From Chitinophagaceae bacterium (lineage in GTDB: Bacteria; Bacteroidota; Bacteroidia; Chitinophagales; Chitinophagaceae), in contig CANCKV010000016.1 in NCBI GenBank assembly GCA_947378615.1, positions 1 through 15,875 of the forward strand: DNA of 15,875 nucleotides, read 5' to 3'. Below, piece by piece: positions 8,367 to 15,039 of this stretch. Position numbers and translations under genes: made by a program. How positions within the stretch are numbered: the stretch's first letter is position 1; each line of letters starts with the position of its first letter. The notes below the pieces were generated by a model, which had not been told where the DNA came from, did no database searches, and saw only the letters and a program-made list of their open reading frames with translations.

Positions 8367-8657
8367 TAATTATTTATTATAGAGCTATAAAAGTCGGAAA
8401 AATAGGTATTTTTATAATCAGATTATCGAATTGCATAAAAAATTTAAGGTTATGAAGCAATCGACTTCGTTATTCTCCACTAAACTTACGATTTGACAAT
8501 AGAACCTTTTCACTTCCTTCTGAAAAATATAAATTGTATAATTGTTTTATTAAACTTTTCCTATTGCAGACAATTCAATTTGGTTCATTTCAAGACATTC
8601 ATTTTATTCTAGTAATTATTTATTTTCTCAAATTCTTCATTCTATTATATTTGCCGC
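8367..8657. promoter_or_regulatory. Divergent intergenic region between the T9SS cargo and the metal cassette
   Basis: The two flanking genes point away from each other, so promoters for both should lie here. The stretch is very AT-rich. One exact match to the Bacteroidota -7 box TAnnTTTG is seen on the plus strand (TATATTTG, 8646-8653), but it ends only 4 bp before the ATG of the next gene and no TTG -33 box stands at the usual distance. No convincing promoter was found for the minus-strand cargo gene. Confidence 0.35.
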
Positions 8658-9032
8658 ATGTACAAACAATCAATTGCATTACTTTTTCTATTTGCGTTTC
8701 TCACGCAAATGTTTAGTAAGGCTATTATTGTGGGTAGTTTTTATGCCAATCAAAGTTATATCGCAAAGAATTTGTGTGAAAACAGGAAGAAACCTAAAAG
8801 CTGTTGCGAGGGTAAATGTCAGCTCAAAAAAAGGCTGAATAAAGAAACAAACGAAGACAAACAAAACAGTGAACGTAAGGCAAGTAAAGAGTCGGAAGTT
8901 TTATCGACTATTACATTATACAATCATCAAATAACACCTATTAGTGAAAATATTTCTACTTGCTTTTTGGCATTAGAATCCGACAAACCAATTGACAGAT
9001 CTTACTCAATATTTCATCCGCCTGGAGCCTAA
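8658..9032 (+). CDS. Small exported Cys-rich protein of a conserved Bacteroidota family (function unknown)
   Basis: This 124-residue protein starts with a hydrophobic segment (about residues 5-25). The stretch YIAKNLCENRKKPKSCCEG and KCQLKKRL follows, giving a CxnCCxxxC set of cysteines, then a charged Lys/Glu-rich linker and the ending FHPPGA. I recognise the YIAKNLCENRxKP...C.GKC.L pattern and the PP ending from many short hypothetical proteins of this phylum, often near copper or iron uptake genes; no function is established to my knowledge. The four clustered Cys suggest metal or haem-copper handling, or a disulfide-bonded knot, in the periplasm or membrane. It reads in the same direction as the MbnP/MbnH genes but is separated from them by 354 bp, so it may have its own transcript. 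The called start is the most upstream ATG before the hydrophobic segment; Met18 is too far inside it to be preferred. Confidence 0.75.
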   Translation: MYKQSIALLFLFAFLTQMFSKAIIVGSFYANQSYIAKNLCENRKKPKSCCEGKCQLKKRLNKETNEDKQNSERKASKESEVLSTITLYNHQITPISENISTCFLALESDKPIDRSYSIFHPPGA

Positions 9033-9386
9033 TTCTATTTTGTTGTAATGAGGAGTTTAATTGACTTTCCCACGTATTATTCAATAGTATGAGTAGTGAT
9101 GAGGCATATCAATTTTACGGTGCAATTCCTAGTGTATATTGTCATTACAATATTACAAGGTTAATTCTACTTCATTAATTACCATCGAAATTCAAACTTA
9201 ATTTTAATGGCAATACATACTTTACTACGAAGTGTGTTAATCTTTAGCTGCTTGATCCCATAAGGGCCTAGAACCCTTATTGGTTAGAGATTCGCTAATA
9301 AATGGAGGTACTATTTATATAATACCCGATGCCATTTGTAAAAATAAAACAACAAACAACATTATTTTAATTCAAAAACAATTTTT
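9033..9386. other. Intergenic gap with a short inverted repeat and an imperfect hairpin
   Basis: No coding frame is supported. Two structures are visible. The first is a 7-bp perfect inverted repeat with a 4-nt spacer, ATATTGT-CATT-ACAATAT (9136-9153), shaped like a dimeric-regulator operator. The second is a 10-bp stem with one mismatch and a 7-nt loop (9257-9266 with 9274-9283; arms CCCATAAGGG and CCCTTATTGG). The latter lacks a T run, so it is not an intrinsic terminator. TACTACGAAGTGTG (9223-9236) repeats the TACCACGAAGTGTG at 421-434 with one mismatch. The last 40 bases before the next gene are A/T-rich leader. Confidence 0.4.
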
Positions 9387-10199
9387 ATGCAACGCATATT
9401 CATATCATTTATAGCATTCTCATTCTTCTTAATATCATGTAAGAAGGATAGTTCTACTACTTATAATAGTTCAGTAAAGGCTGATTTGTCGGTTGAATTC
9501 GACAATATTGCAGGTTCTCAGGATTTGCAACTAAATACCGGAAAATATATAACGGAGAGTGGTGATACTATCAAAAGCATTACTAAACTGAAGTATTTTG
9601 TAAGCAATTTTTCATTCACAAATATGGATGGCACAGTTTATACAGTTCCTCAAGACAGTAGTTATTTTTTGGTTATAGAAGGAGATTCAAGTACTTATGA
9701 ACCTAATTTTAAAGTTCCTGAAGGTGAATACAAATCTGTAAGTTTTATTTTAGGTGTTGACAGTGTTAGAAATACATTGGATGTCAGCAAACGTACAGGA
9801 GTCCTTGATGTAACCTCACCTGCTACTGCTGATATGTATTGGACATGGAATAGCGGTTATATATTCTATAAATTAGAGGGCACTTCCCCACAAGTGCCTT
9901 CAATGGGAGGAATGGGAGGTAACAACTTCTATTACCATATTGGTTTGTTTGGCGGAAAAACCACTTCAACTATCAACAATATTAAAAAAGTAACGCTCGA
10001 CCTTACAGCAAGAGGAACGCCAAAAGTTAAATCTGGCAAGGACACTAATATACACTTGATGGTAGATGTCTTGAAAATGTTCTCTGGCACAAATAGTATT
10101 AGCATTGCCGCACATTCTATGGTCATGACAGATGATTACAGCGCAAATATTGCAGCCAACTTTGTAGGAATGTTCAGACATGACCATACAGAGAACTAA
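9387..10199 (+). CDS. MbnP-family lipoprotein (putative copper-binding partner of a di-haem peroxidase)
   Basis: The 270-residue protein has a lipoprotein signal ending LISC (lipid Cys18), followed by KKDSS as usual for phylum lipoproteins. Family-like elements follow in order: LKYFVSNFSF (68-77), FKVPEGEYKSVSFILGVD (108-125), the signature MYWTWNSGYIFYKLEG (150-165) with Trp152 and Trp154, YYHIGLFGG with His184, and IHLMVDVLKMF with His223. In the methanobactin-linked MbnP, a conserved Trp is oxidised to kynurenine by the di-haem enzyme MbnH and the protein binds copper; the Trp here is the natural candidate. A Gly/Met loop (PSMGGMGG, 171-178) and a C-terminal FRHDH (263-267) are extra possible metal ligands. 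The next gene encodes the expected di-haem partner. The protein should sit on the periplasmic side or the cell surface. Family recognition is good; copper binding is inferred. Confidence 0.85.
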   Translation: MQRIFISFIAFSFFLISCKKDSSTTYNSSVKADLSVEFDNIAGSQDLQLNTGKYITESGDTIKSITKLKYFVSNFSFTNMDGTVYTVPQDSSYFLVIEGDSSTYEPNFKVPEGEYKSVSFILGVDSVRNTLDVSKRTGVLDVTSPATADMYWTWNSGYIFYKLEGTSPQVPSMGGMGGNNFYYHIGLFGGKTTSTINNIKKVTLDLTARGTPKVKSGKDTNIHLMVDVLKMFSGTNSISIAAHSMVMTDDYSANIAANFVGMFRHDHTEN

Positions 10200-10209
10200 T
10201 GTATAGTTG

Positions 10210-10286
10210 TTAGTGGTTAGTGATTAGTGGTTAGTGGTTAATTGTTAGTGGTTAGTGGTTAGTGGTTAGTAATTAGTAATTAGTGA
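10210..10286. repeat. Eleven phased 7-bp tandem repeats (TTAGTGG type)
   Basis: From 10210 the sequence reads in unbroken 7-bp steps: TTAGTGG or TTAGTGA/TTAGTAA variants, with one TTAATTG (10238-10244). The eleven units run to 10286, and a twelfth partial unit, TTAGGTT, continues into the inverted repeat beyond. The array starts 10 bp after the stop of the MbnP-family gene. It resembles heptameric short tandem repeats known from cyanobacterial intergenic DNA. It has no terminator shape. Confidence 0.9.
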
Positions 10287-10288
10287 TT

Positions 10289-10432
10289 AGGTTTTAAGTA
10301 GTAGGTATTGGAATACATCAAATAAATTTTTCTTTTCTAGTATCATGTTTCCTTTATCTGGTTTTTTGATTGGAGTATTAATATGAATTCACTTAATACG
10401 GTCATATTGGGAATGCTTACTACTTAAAACCT
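10289..10432. repeat. 144-bp segment bounded by a perfect 15-bp inverted repeat
   Basis: AGGTTTTAAGTAGTA at 10289-10303 is the exact reverse complement of TACTACTTAAAACCT at 10418-10432, with 114 bp between. The interior has no open frame of note. The arms resemble terminal inverted repeats, but no flanking target duplication is seen, and arm-like words (TTTTAAGT) recur in nearby gaps. It may therefore be a by-product of the heptamer-rich DNA rather than a small mobile element. Confidence 0.55.
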
Positions 10433-10470
10433 TCTACTTATTATTTGTACTATTACTTAAAACTTAAATT

Positions 10471-11508
10471 ATGAGTGTTAAACGTAATAATATTTTAGCG
10501 TTCCTCTTCTTTTTTGCAGGTACTTATGCTTGCAAAAAAGAAATGGGGAATTCCTCTTTTGAAGGGTTTCAACAACCTTCAAACTTTCCAGCACCTGAAT
10601 ATCATTTTGAAACAAATGCGCTTACTCAAGCAGGTTTTGAACTTGGCAGAAAATTATTTTATGAAACACAGTTGTCGCATAATAATACAATCAGTTGTGG
10701 TAGTTGTCATATTCAAACATCAGCATTTGTTCATCCGGGTCATTCAGTAAGCCATGGTATCTATGATAGATTGGGCAAAAGAAATAGTCCTCCTATCATG
10801 AATTTGGCATGGAGCACATCCTTTATGTGGGATGGAGGAATTTTCGATTTGGATTTGCAACCACTAGCTCCAATTGCCAATCATGTAGAGATGGATGACA
10901 CGATTTCTAATTTGCTTGTCAAACTTGGAAAAACAACTGACTATCCTACCTTATTTCAAAAAGCATTTGGCACACCCGAGATTACAGGTACAAGATTCCT
11001 AAAAGCATTGGTTCAATTTATGGTAATGTGTGTTAGTAGCCATTCCAAATACGACAGTGTGATGCGTAATGAAGGGGCATCATTCACTTCAACTGAACAA
11101 GCAGGATATGTATTATTTCAGCAAAAATGTAATAGCTGTCACAAGGAACCCTTATTTACCGACCACACATTTAGAAATAATGGCTTGCCTCCAAGTGGAT
11201 TGAATGATGAGGGAAGGTATTTAGTTACTCTGAATAGTACGGATAGATATAAGTTTAAAGTGCCAAGTCTTCATAATATCTTCTACACCGAACCGTATAT
11301 GCACGATGGAAGATATTTTGATTTGGAGGGTGTTCTCGAATATTATAATAGTGGTGCTCAAAACACAACTAACCTCGACACACTTTTAAAACAAAATGGG
11401 AGATTGGGTATCCCACTAACATCAGTTGATAAAACTAATTTGATAGCATTTCTAAAGACATTAAGTGATAGAAGTTTTTTGTTAGACAAACGATTCTCTG
11501 AACACTAG
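10471..11508 (+). CDS. Di-haem cytochrome c peroxidase of the MauG/MbnH/CcpA superfamily, lipoprotein
   Basis: The 345-residue protein has a signal ending GTYAC (lipid Cys21) followed by KKE. Two covalent haem sites are visible: CGSCH (76-80) and CNSCH (220-224). Other superfamily marks are GRKLFYETQLS (59-69), SPPIMNLAW (106-114), FMWDGG (118-123) with Trp120 at the expected inter-haem position, and PYMHDGRYFDLEGVLEYYN (275-293), where Met277 or a neighbouring Tyr may be the distal ligand of the second haem. Classical members reduce H2O2; MauG and MbnH use peroxide to oxidise a partner protein. Because it directly follows an MbnP-family gene, the MbnH role, oxidising a Trp of that lipoprotein to help build a copper site, is the most likely. 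A plain peroxidase role cannot be excluded from sequence. The gap before it holds repeats only, so co-transcription with the MbnP gene is plausible. Confidence 0.88.
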   Translation: MSVKRNNILAFLFFFAGTYACKKEMGNSSFEGFQQPSNFPAPEYHFETNALTQAGFELGRKLFYETQLSHNNTISCGSCHIQTSAFVHPGHSVSHGIYDRLGKRNSPPIMNLAWSTSFMWDGGIFDLDLQPLAPIANHVEMDDTISNLLVKLGKTTDYPTLFQKAFGTPEITGTRFLKALVQFMVMCVSSHSKYDSVMRNEGASFTSTEQAGYVLFQQKCNSCHKEPLFTDHTFRNNGLPPSGLNDEGRYLVTLNSTDRYKFKVPSLHNIFYTEPYMHDGRYFDLEGVLEYYNSGAQNTTNLDTLLKQNGRLGIPLTSVDKTNLIAFLKTLSDRSFLLDKRFSEH

Positions 11509-11510
11509 AG

Positions 11511-11559
11511 TTTTAAGTTGTAAGTAATTGGTTGTTAGTTTTAAGTTATACGTTTTACA
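11511..11559. repeat. Degenerate 7-bp periodic repeats between the peroxidase and barrel genes
   Basis: The 72-bp gap can be read as seven 7-bp steps from 11511: TTTTAAG, TTGTAAG, TAATTGG, TTGTTAG, TTTTAAG, TTATACG, TTTTACA. AGTTTTAAGTT occurs exactly twice (11509-11519 and 11537-11547), 28 bp apart, which is four steps. It begins directly after the stop codon of the peroxidase gene. No terminator is present, so the next gene is probably co-transcribed. Confidence 0.65.
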
Positions 11560-11580
11560 AGATTAATTATAGAAAAAAAT

Positions 11581-12504
11581 ATGAAGAATCTATTATTAGT
11601 ATTAATAATAATGACCATCAATACAGGCAAAACATTTGCCTGTGACATCTGCGGTTGTGGAGTCAGTAGTTATTACAATGGCATTCTTCCCGACTTCAAA
11701 CAAAGGATTCTAGGATTTAGGTATCGTTTTAATTCTTTAAAAACACATGTTGGAGTAGGTGGAATCGAGAGTTACTTAACCACTACAGAGAGTTATCGAA
11801 CCACTGAATTTTGGGGAGGATGGAATATTGGTAAGCGATTTAGACTGATGACCTCCATTCCATACAGCTTTAATGAACGGCAAAACCAAGGCAATATAAC
11901 TCGAAAGGAAGGCATTGGAGACATTTCAATTGCGGGTTATTACTGCGTATTCAAACAAGAGACAACTGTCTTAAATTCGAATTACTTTACACAATCGCTT
12001 TGGGTGGGTGTTGGGATTAAACTTCCTACAGGAGAATATAATCCTGCCGAAAAACAAGGAAGTTCACAAAATAGTAATCTGTTTCAATTAGGTACCGGCA
12101 GCGTTGATTATATGACCAATTTGATGTACGACTTGCGCTTACAAGATGCTGGACTCAACATTAATGCTAGTTATAAGATGAATGGCTCAAATAGCCACAA
12201 CTATCAATATGGAAATAAGTTAAGTACTTCATCACAGATTTATTATAAAGTCAGACCGATTCACAACCTTTCATTAGCTCCGAATGCAGGTATTATTTAT
12301 GAGAAAGCAGATGGAGATTTCAACAATGGCTTTAATGTAGATATATCAGGGGGCAAAGTTGTTTTAGGAACTATTGGATTGGAGGTAACTTATAACAAAA
12401 TTAGTATCGGAGGAAGTTGGCAAAAGCCACTTTCACAAAACTTAGCTAATGGCTTTGTAAAAACGGATAATAGGTTGATGGTACATATATCTTTTTCATT
12501 TTAA
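11581..12504 (+). CDS. Predicted outer-membrane beta-barrel with mature N-terminal CDICGCG motif (transporter-like, unknown substrate)
   Basis: This 307-residue protein has a signal peptide (1-20, ending KTFA), after which the mature chain would start at once with CDICGCG (21-27), a three-Cys cluster of possible metal-binding type. GILPDFKQRILGFRYRF follows (34-50). The remainder is a run of alternating amphipathic beta strands with aromatic turns (FWGGWNIGKRFRLMTSIPY, GIGDISIAGYY, LWVGVGIKLPTGEYNP), ending in SFSF with a terminal Phe as in outer-membrane barrels. I recognise the CDICGCG plus GILPxF start from proteins that follow MbnP/peroxidase genes in Bacteroidota, but know no proven function. 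The Cys at +1 could instead be a lipid anchor, although the lipobox is weak. It lies 72 bp after the peroxidase gene with no terminator between, then a strong bidirectional terminator follows. Transport or sensing of copper or another metal is an inference from context. Confidence 0.7.
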   Translation: MKNLLLVLIIMTINTGKTFACDICGCGVSSYYNGILPDFKQRILGFRYRFNSLKTHVGVGGIESYLTTTESYRTTEFWGGWNIGKRFRLMTSIPYSFNERQNQGNITRKEGIGDISIAGYYCVFKQETTVLNSNYFTQSLWVGVGIKLPTGEYNPAEKQGSSQNSNLFQLGTGSVDYMTNLMYDLRLQDAGLNINASYKMNGSNSHNYQYGNKLSTSSQIYYKVRPIHNLSLAPNAGIIYEKADGDFNNGFNVDISGGKVVLGTIGLEVTYNKISIGGSWQKPLSQNLANGFVKTDNRLMVHISFSF

Positions 12505-12637
12505 CCAAAAGCCTTCATACTTAAAGTATATAATCAGTTTCATGTTTTCTATTCAAATAACTCTTGAAAAGAGAAATGATATTCTATATTTTTTTCATCA
12601 ACAAGACATAATGAAACAAAAATTTACGATTAAAAAA

Positions 12638-12687
12638 GAAGAAACTTTGTCAATGACTGATTCAATCAATTGACAAAGTTTCTTTTT
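12638..12687. terminator. Bidirectional rho-independent terminator between convergent genes
   Basis: AGAAACTTTGTCAA (12640-12653) pairs perfectly with TTGACAAAGTTTCT (12670-12683) around a 16-nt loop. The right arm runs into TTTTT (12683-12687) for plus-strand transcripts, and the left arm is preceded by a run of A (12632-12637), giving a U run for minus-strand transcripts. It sits between the barrel gene and the end of cysN, so it can stop both. Confidence 0.9.
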
Positions 12688-12710
12688 ACCTTACCATAAA
12701 ATAAATTTCC

Positions 12711-13952
12711 TTATTGAATCATACAAGCTCCTACGGTTACGTTACTTGTTTCATCAATCAGTATTGCGCCACCGTTAACCCTCAATTTCTGATAGCTATC
12801 ATAAGCAATAGGTTGAGCAGTTTTGATAGTTGCCCTAATTATATCATTCAAACCTGCTTTTTCAGGAGACAAGCCCTTTTCAAGCGTATTTACATCCAAT
12901 TTATAATCAATAGACTTTACCACACATCTTACTCTTGAACTGTTGATTTGCAACAAATATTTATTTCCTGCCACTAAGGGCTTATTATCCATCCAACATA
13001 ATAGCACTTCTATTTGCTGTTCAATCTTGGGCAAATCTTCATCTTTTACAATGACATCGCCCCTACTCACATCAACATCATGACGAAGGTGAATGACTAC
13101 ACTTTGCGGAGCAAATGCTTCTTTAACCTTCTTTCCACCAAGTTCAATCATATTAATCCTACTCATTTCTCCTGAGGGCAACACAGTTACAGCATCTCCT
13201 ACCTTATAAATACCACTGATTATTTTTCCAGCATATCCACGATAGTCATGTAGTTGTTCGGTTTGCGGGCGAATCACATATTGAACAGGGAATCGAGCAT
13301 TTTTCAGATTGATGTCATCTGCTAATGATACATTCTCTAAGTAATTAAGTAAGGTATCCCCTTTGTACCAAGGCAATAATTTAGATTCATCTACAATATT
13401 ATCACCATTCAATGCAGAAATTGGAATATAAGTTACATTCTTTAATCCTAACTGTTCTGCTAAAGAAGCGTAGTCCTTTAAAATGTTGTTGTAAACTTCT
13501 TCTGAATATTCAACCAAATCCATCTTGTTCACAGCCACTACTACATGCGGAATGTTCAAAAGGGAGGCGATAATAGAATGACGCCTTGTTTGCTCAATCA
13601 CACCATGTCTTGCATCTACAAGAATAATGATAAGTTCGGAGTTCGAAGCCCCTGTAACCATATTCCTAGTGTATTGGATATGACCGGGTGCATCGGCAAT
13701 GATAAATTTCCTTTTAGGAGTGGAAAAATATTTATAGGCTACATCAATTGTAATCCCTTGTTCACGTTCAGCACGCAGACCATCAGTCAATAACGCTAAA
13801 TCAATTTCGCCGTCTTCTCTATTTTTTGTTTGTCTTTCAATAGCTTCAAGATGGTCAATCATAATACTTTTACTATCGTATAATAAACGACCAATTAATG
13901 TACTTTTTCCATCATCAACACTACCTGCTGTAATAAATCTTAGTATATCCAT
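12711..13952 (-). CDS. cysN: Sulfate adenylyltransferase subunit 1 (GTPase)
   Basis: The 413-residue protein is the GTP-hydrolysing subunit of ATP sulfurylase, which with CysD turns sulfate and ATP into adenosine 5'-phosphosulfate (APS) and pyrophosphate in the cytoplasm. Translation-factor-type GTPase motifs are all present: GSVDDGKST (10-18), EREQGITIDVAY (62-73), DAPGH (87-91), NKMD (142-145) and ISAL near residue 178. Elongation-factor-like beta-barrel domains follow. The length matches a CysN without a fused APS kinase (CysC) domain, which would make it about 200 residues longer. It is last in cysH-cysD-cysN, 50 bp after cysD, and ends 24 bp before the bidirectional terminator. Confidence 0.97.
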   Translation of the reverse strand: MDILRFITAGSVDDGKSTLIGRLLYDSKSIMIDHLEAIERQTKNREDGEIDLALLTDGLRAEREQGITIDVAYKYFSTPKRKFIIADAPGHIQYTRNMVTGASNSELIIILVDARHGVIEQTRRHSIIASLLNIPHVVVAVNKMDLVEYSEEVYNNILKDYASLAEQLGLKNVTYIPISALNGDNIVDESKLLPWYKGDTLLNYLENVSLADDINLKNARFPVQYVIRPQTEQLHDYRGYAGKIISGIYKVGDAVTVLPSGEMSRINMIELGGKKVKEAFAPQSVVIHLRHDVDVSRGDVIVKDEDLPKIEQQIEVLLCWMDNKPLVAGNKYLLQINSSRVRCVVKSIDYKLDVNTLEKGLSPEKAGLNDIIRATIKTAQPIAYDSYQKLRVNGGAILIDETSNVTVGACMIQ

Positions 13953-13964
13953 GCTTATATCCCA

Positions 13965-13999
13965 ATATTGGTTAATGGTTAATTGTTAATTATTAATTA
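13965..13999. repeat. Five 7-bp periodic repeats between cysD and cysN
   Basis: On the plus strand the sequence steps through ATATTGG, TTAATGG, TTAATTG, TTAATTA, TTAATTA (13965-13999). This fills most of the 50-bp gap upstream of cysN. It is the same TTA-led heptamer style as at 10210-10286. Confidence 0.7.
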
Positions 14000-14002
14000 T
14001 TC

Positions 14003-14911
14003 CTAAAAGTATCCATTCTTTTTTCTGTCTTCCATTGCGGCTTCACTGACCTGATCATCTATTCTTGTTTCGCCACGTTCACTTGTTTTAGTGGCTATTA
14101 TCTCATTGATAATGTCATCAATTTTAGTAGCATTACTTTCAACTGCCGCAGTACAAGTCATGTCGCCCACAGTTCTATAACGAACTTTTCTAACGGAAAT
14201 CTTATCTGTAGGTTCCAACAAAACAAATTTTGACATCGCTACAAATTGTCCTTCATGCTCAATCACTTCCCTTTTATGGGCGAAGTAAATGGAAGGCAAT
14301 CTGATATGTTCCCTTTTGATGTAGTTCCAAATATCCAATTCAGTCCAATTACTAATTGGAAAAACACGAACATTTTCCCCTTTATCAATTTTACCATTAT
14401 AGATACTCCACAATTCAGGACGTTGCAATTTTGGATTCCATTGACCGAATTCATCTCTTACAGAGAATATTCTTTCTTTAGCCCTTGCTTTCTCCTCATC
14501 TCTACGGGCGCCTCCGATACAAGCATCAAACTTGAATTCTTCGATAGTATCTAATAAAGTATAAGTTTGTAGCGCGTTACGACTTGCGAATTTACCTTTT
14601 GGTTCAGCAAGGTGCTTCAATTTGATGGTATCTTCCACATTTCTAACTATCAGACGTTCTCCTATCTCTTCTGCAAGGTTATCACGATAGTCGAGGGCTT
14701 CCTTGAAATTATGCCCTGTATCAATGTGGACTAAAGGAAAAGGGAATTTCCCGGGTCGGAATGCCTTCAATGCCAAATGTACTAACACTATTGAATCCTT
14801 ACCACCCGAGAATAACAAAGCAGGTCGTTCGAACTGCCCTGCAACTTCTCTCATTATGTGTATAGATTCTGACTCTAATTGATCCAAATAATCTAACTTG
14901 TAATCGCTCAT
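14003..14911 (-). CDS. cysD: Sulfate adenylyltransferase subunit 2
   Basis: The 302-residue protein is the adenylyl-transferring subunit of ATP sulfurylase. It carries the PP-loop SGGKDS (35-40), then LVHIDTGHNFKEALDYRD, KGKFASRNALQTYTLLD, ACIGGARRDEEKARAKERIFS and FPISNWTELDIWNYIKRE. It ends with the family-typical VGDMTCTAAVES, RGETRIDD and RKKNGYF. The length is normal for CysD, with no truncation. It lies between cysH (128 bp upstream, no terminator seen) and cysN (50 bp downstream) and acts as a complex with CysN. Confidence 0.98.
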   Translation of the reverse strand: MSDYKLDYLDQLESESIHIMREVAGQFERPALLFSGGKDSIVLVHLALKAFRPGKFPFPLVHIDTGHNFKEALDYRDNLAEEIGERLIVRNVEDTIKLKHLAEPKGKFASRNALQTYTLLDTIEEFKFDACIGGARRDEEKARAKERIFSVRDEFGQWNPKLQRPELWSIYNGKIDKGENVRVFPISNWTELDIWNYIKREHIRLPSIYFAHKREVIEHEGQFVAMSKFVLLEPTDKISVRKVRYRTVGDMTCTAAVESNATKIDDIINEIIATKTSERGETRIDDQVSEAAMEDRKKNGYF

Positions 14912-14961
14912 TTATATTTTAATGTTTGCTATATCAGTTAATAATCTTTAATAATCGAACT

Positions 14962-15036
14962 TTGAGTTATTAGTTATGAATGATGAGTTTTCATTGTTAT
15001 TCTTTTTAAATCCATCATATATAACTCATAGTTCAT
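14962..15036. repeat. 7-bp periodic and imperfect inverted repeat between cysH and cysD
   Basis: The plus strand steps through TTGAGTT, ATTAGTT, ATGAATG, ATGAGTT, TTCATTG (14962-14996). On the opposite strand GATGAAC, TATGAGT, TATATAT (15036-15016) have the same composition, so the two halves form a loose inverted repeat with an A/T-rich middle. They could pair weakly in RNA. No clear U-run terminator was found in this 128-bp gap. Confidence 0.55.
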
Positions 15037-15039
15037 CAC

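Noticed and set aside
8534..8716. 60-codon plus-strand open frame overlapping the small Cys protein
   Set aside because: It overlaps the better supported gene in another frame and has only hydrophobic low-complexity sequence.
9257..9283. Hairpin considered as terminator after the small Cys protein gene
   Set aside because: The stem has a mismatch and no T run follows on either strand, so intrinsic termination is not supported.
10289..10432. Considered as an insertion sequence
   Set aside because: There is no transposase frame, no target-site duplication and only 144 bp; kept only as an inverted repeat.
14246..14554. 102-codon plus-strand open frame inside cysD
   Set aside because: It is an antisense shadow of a highly conserved gene with no independent support.
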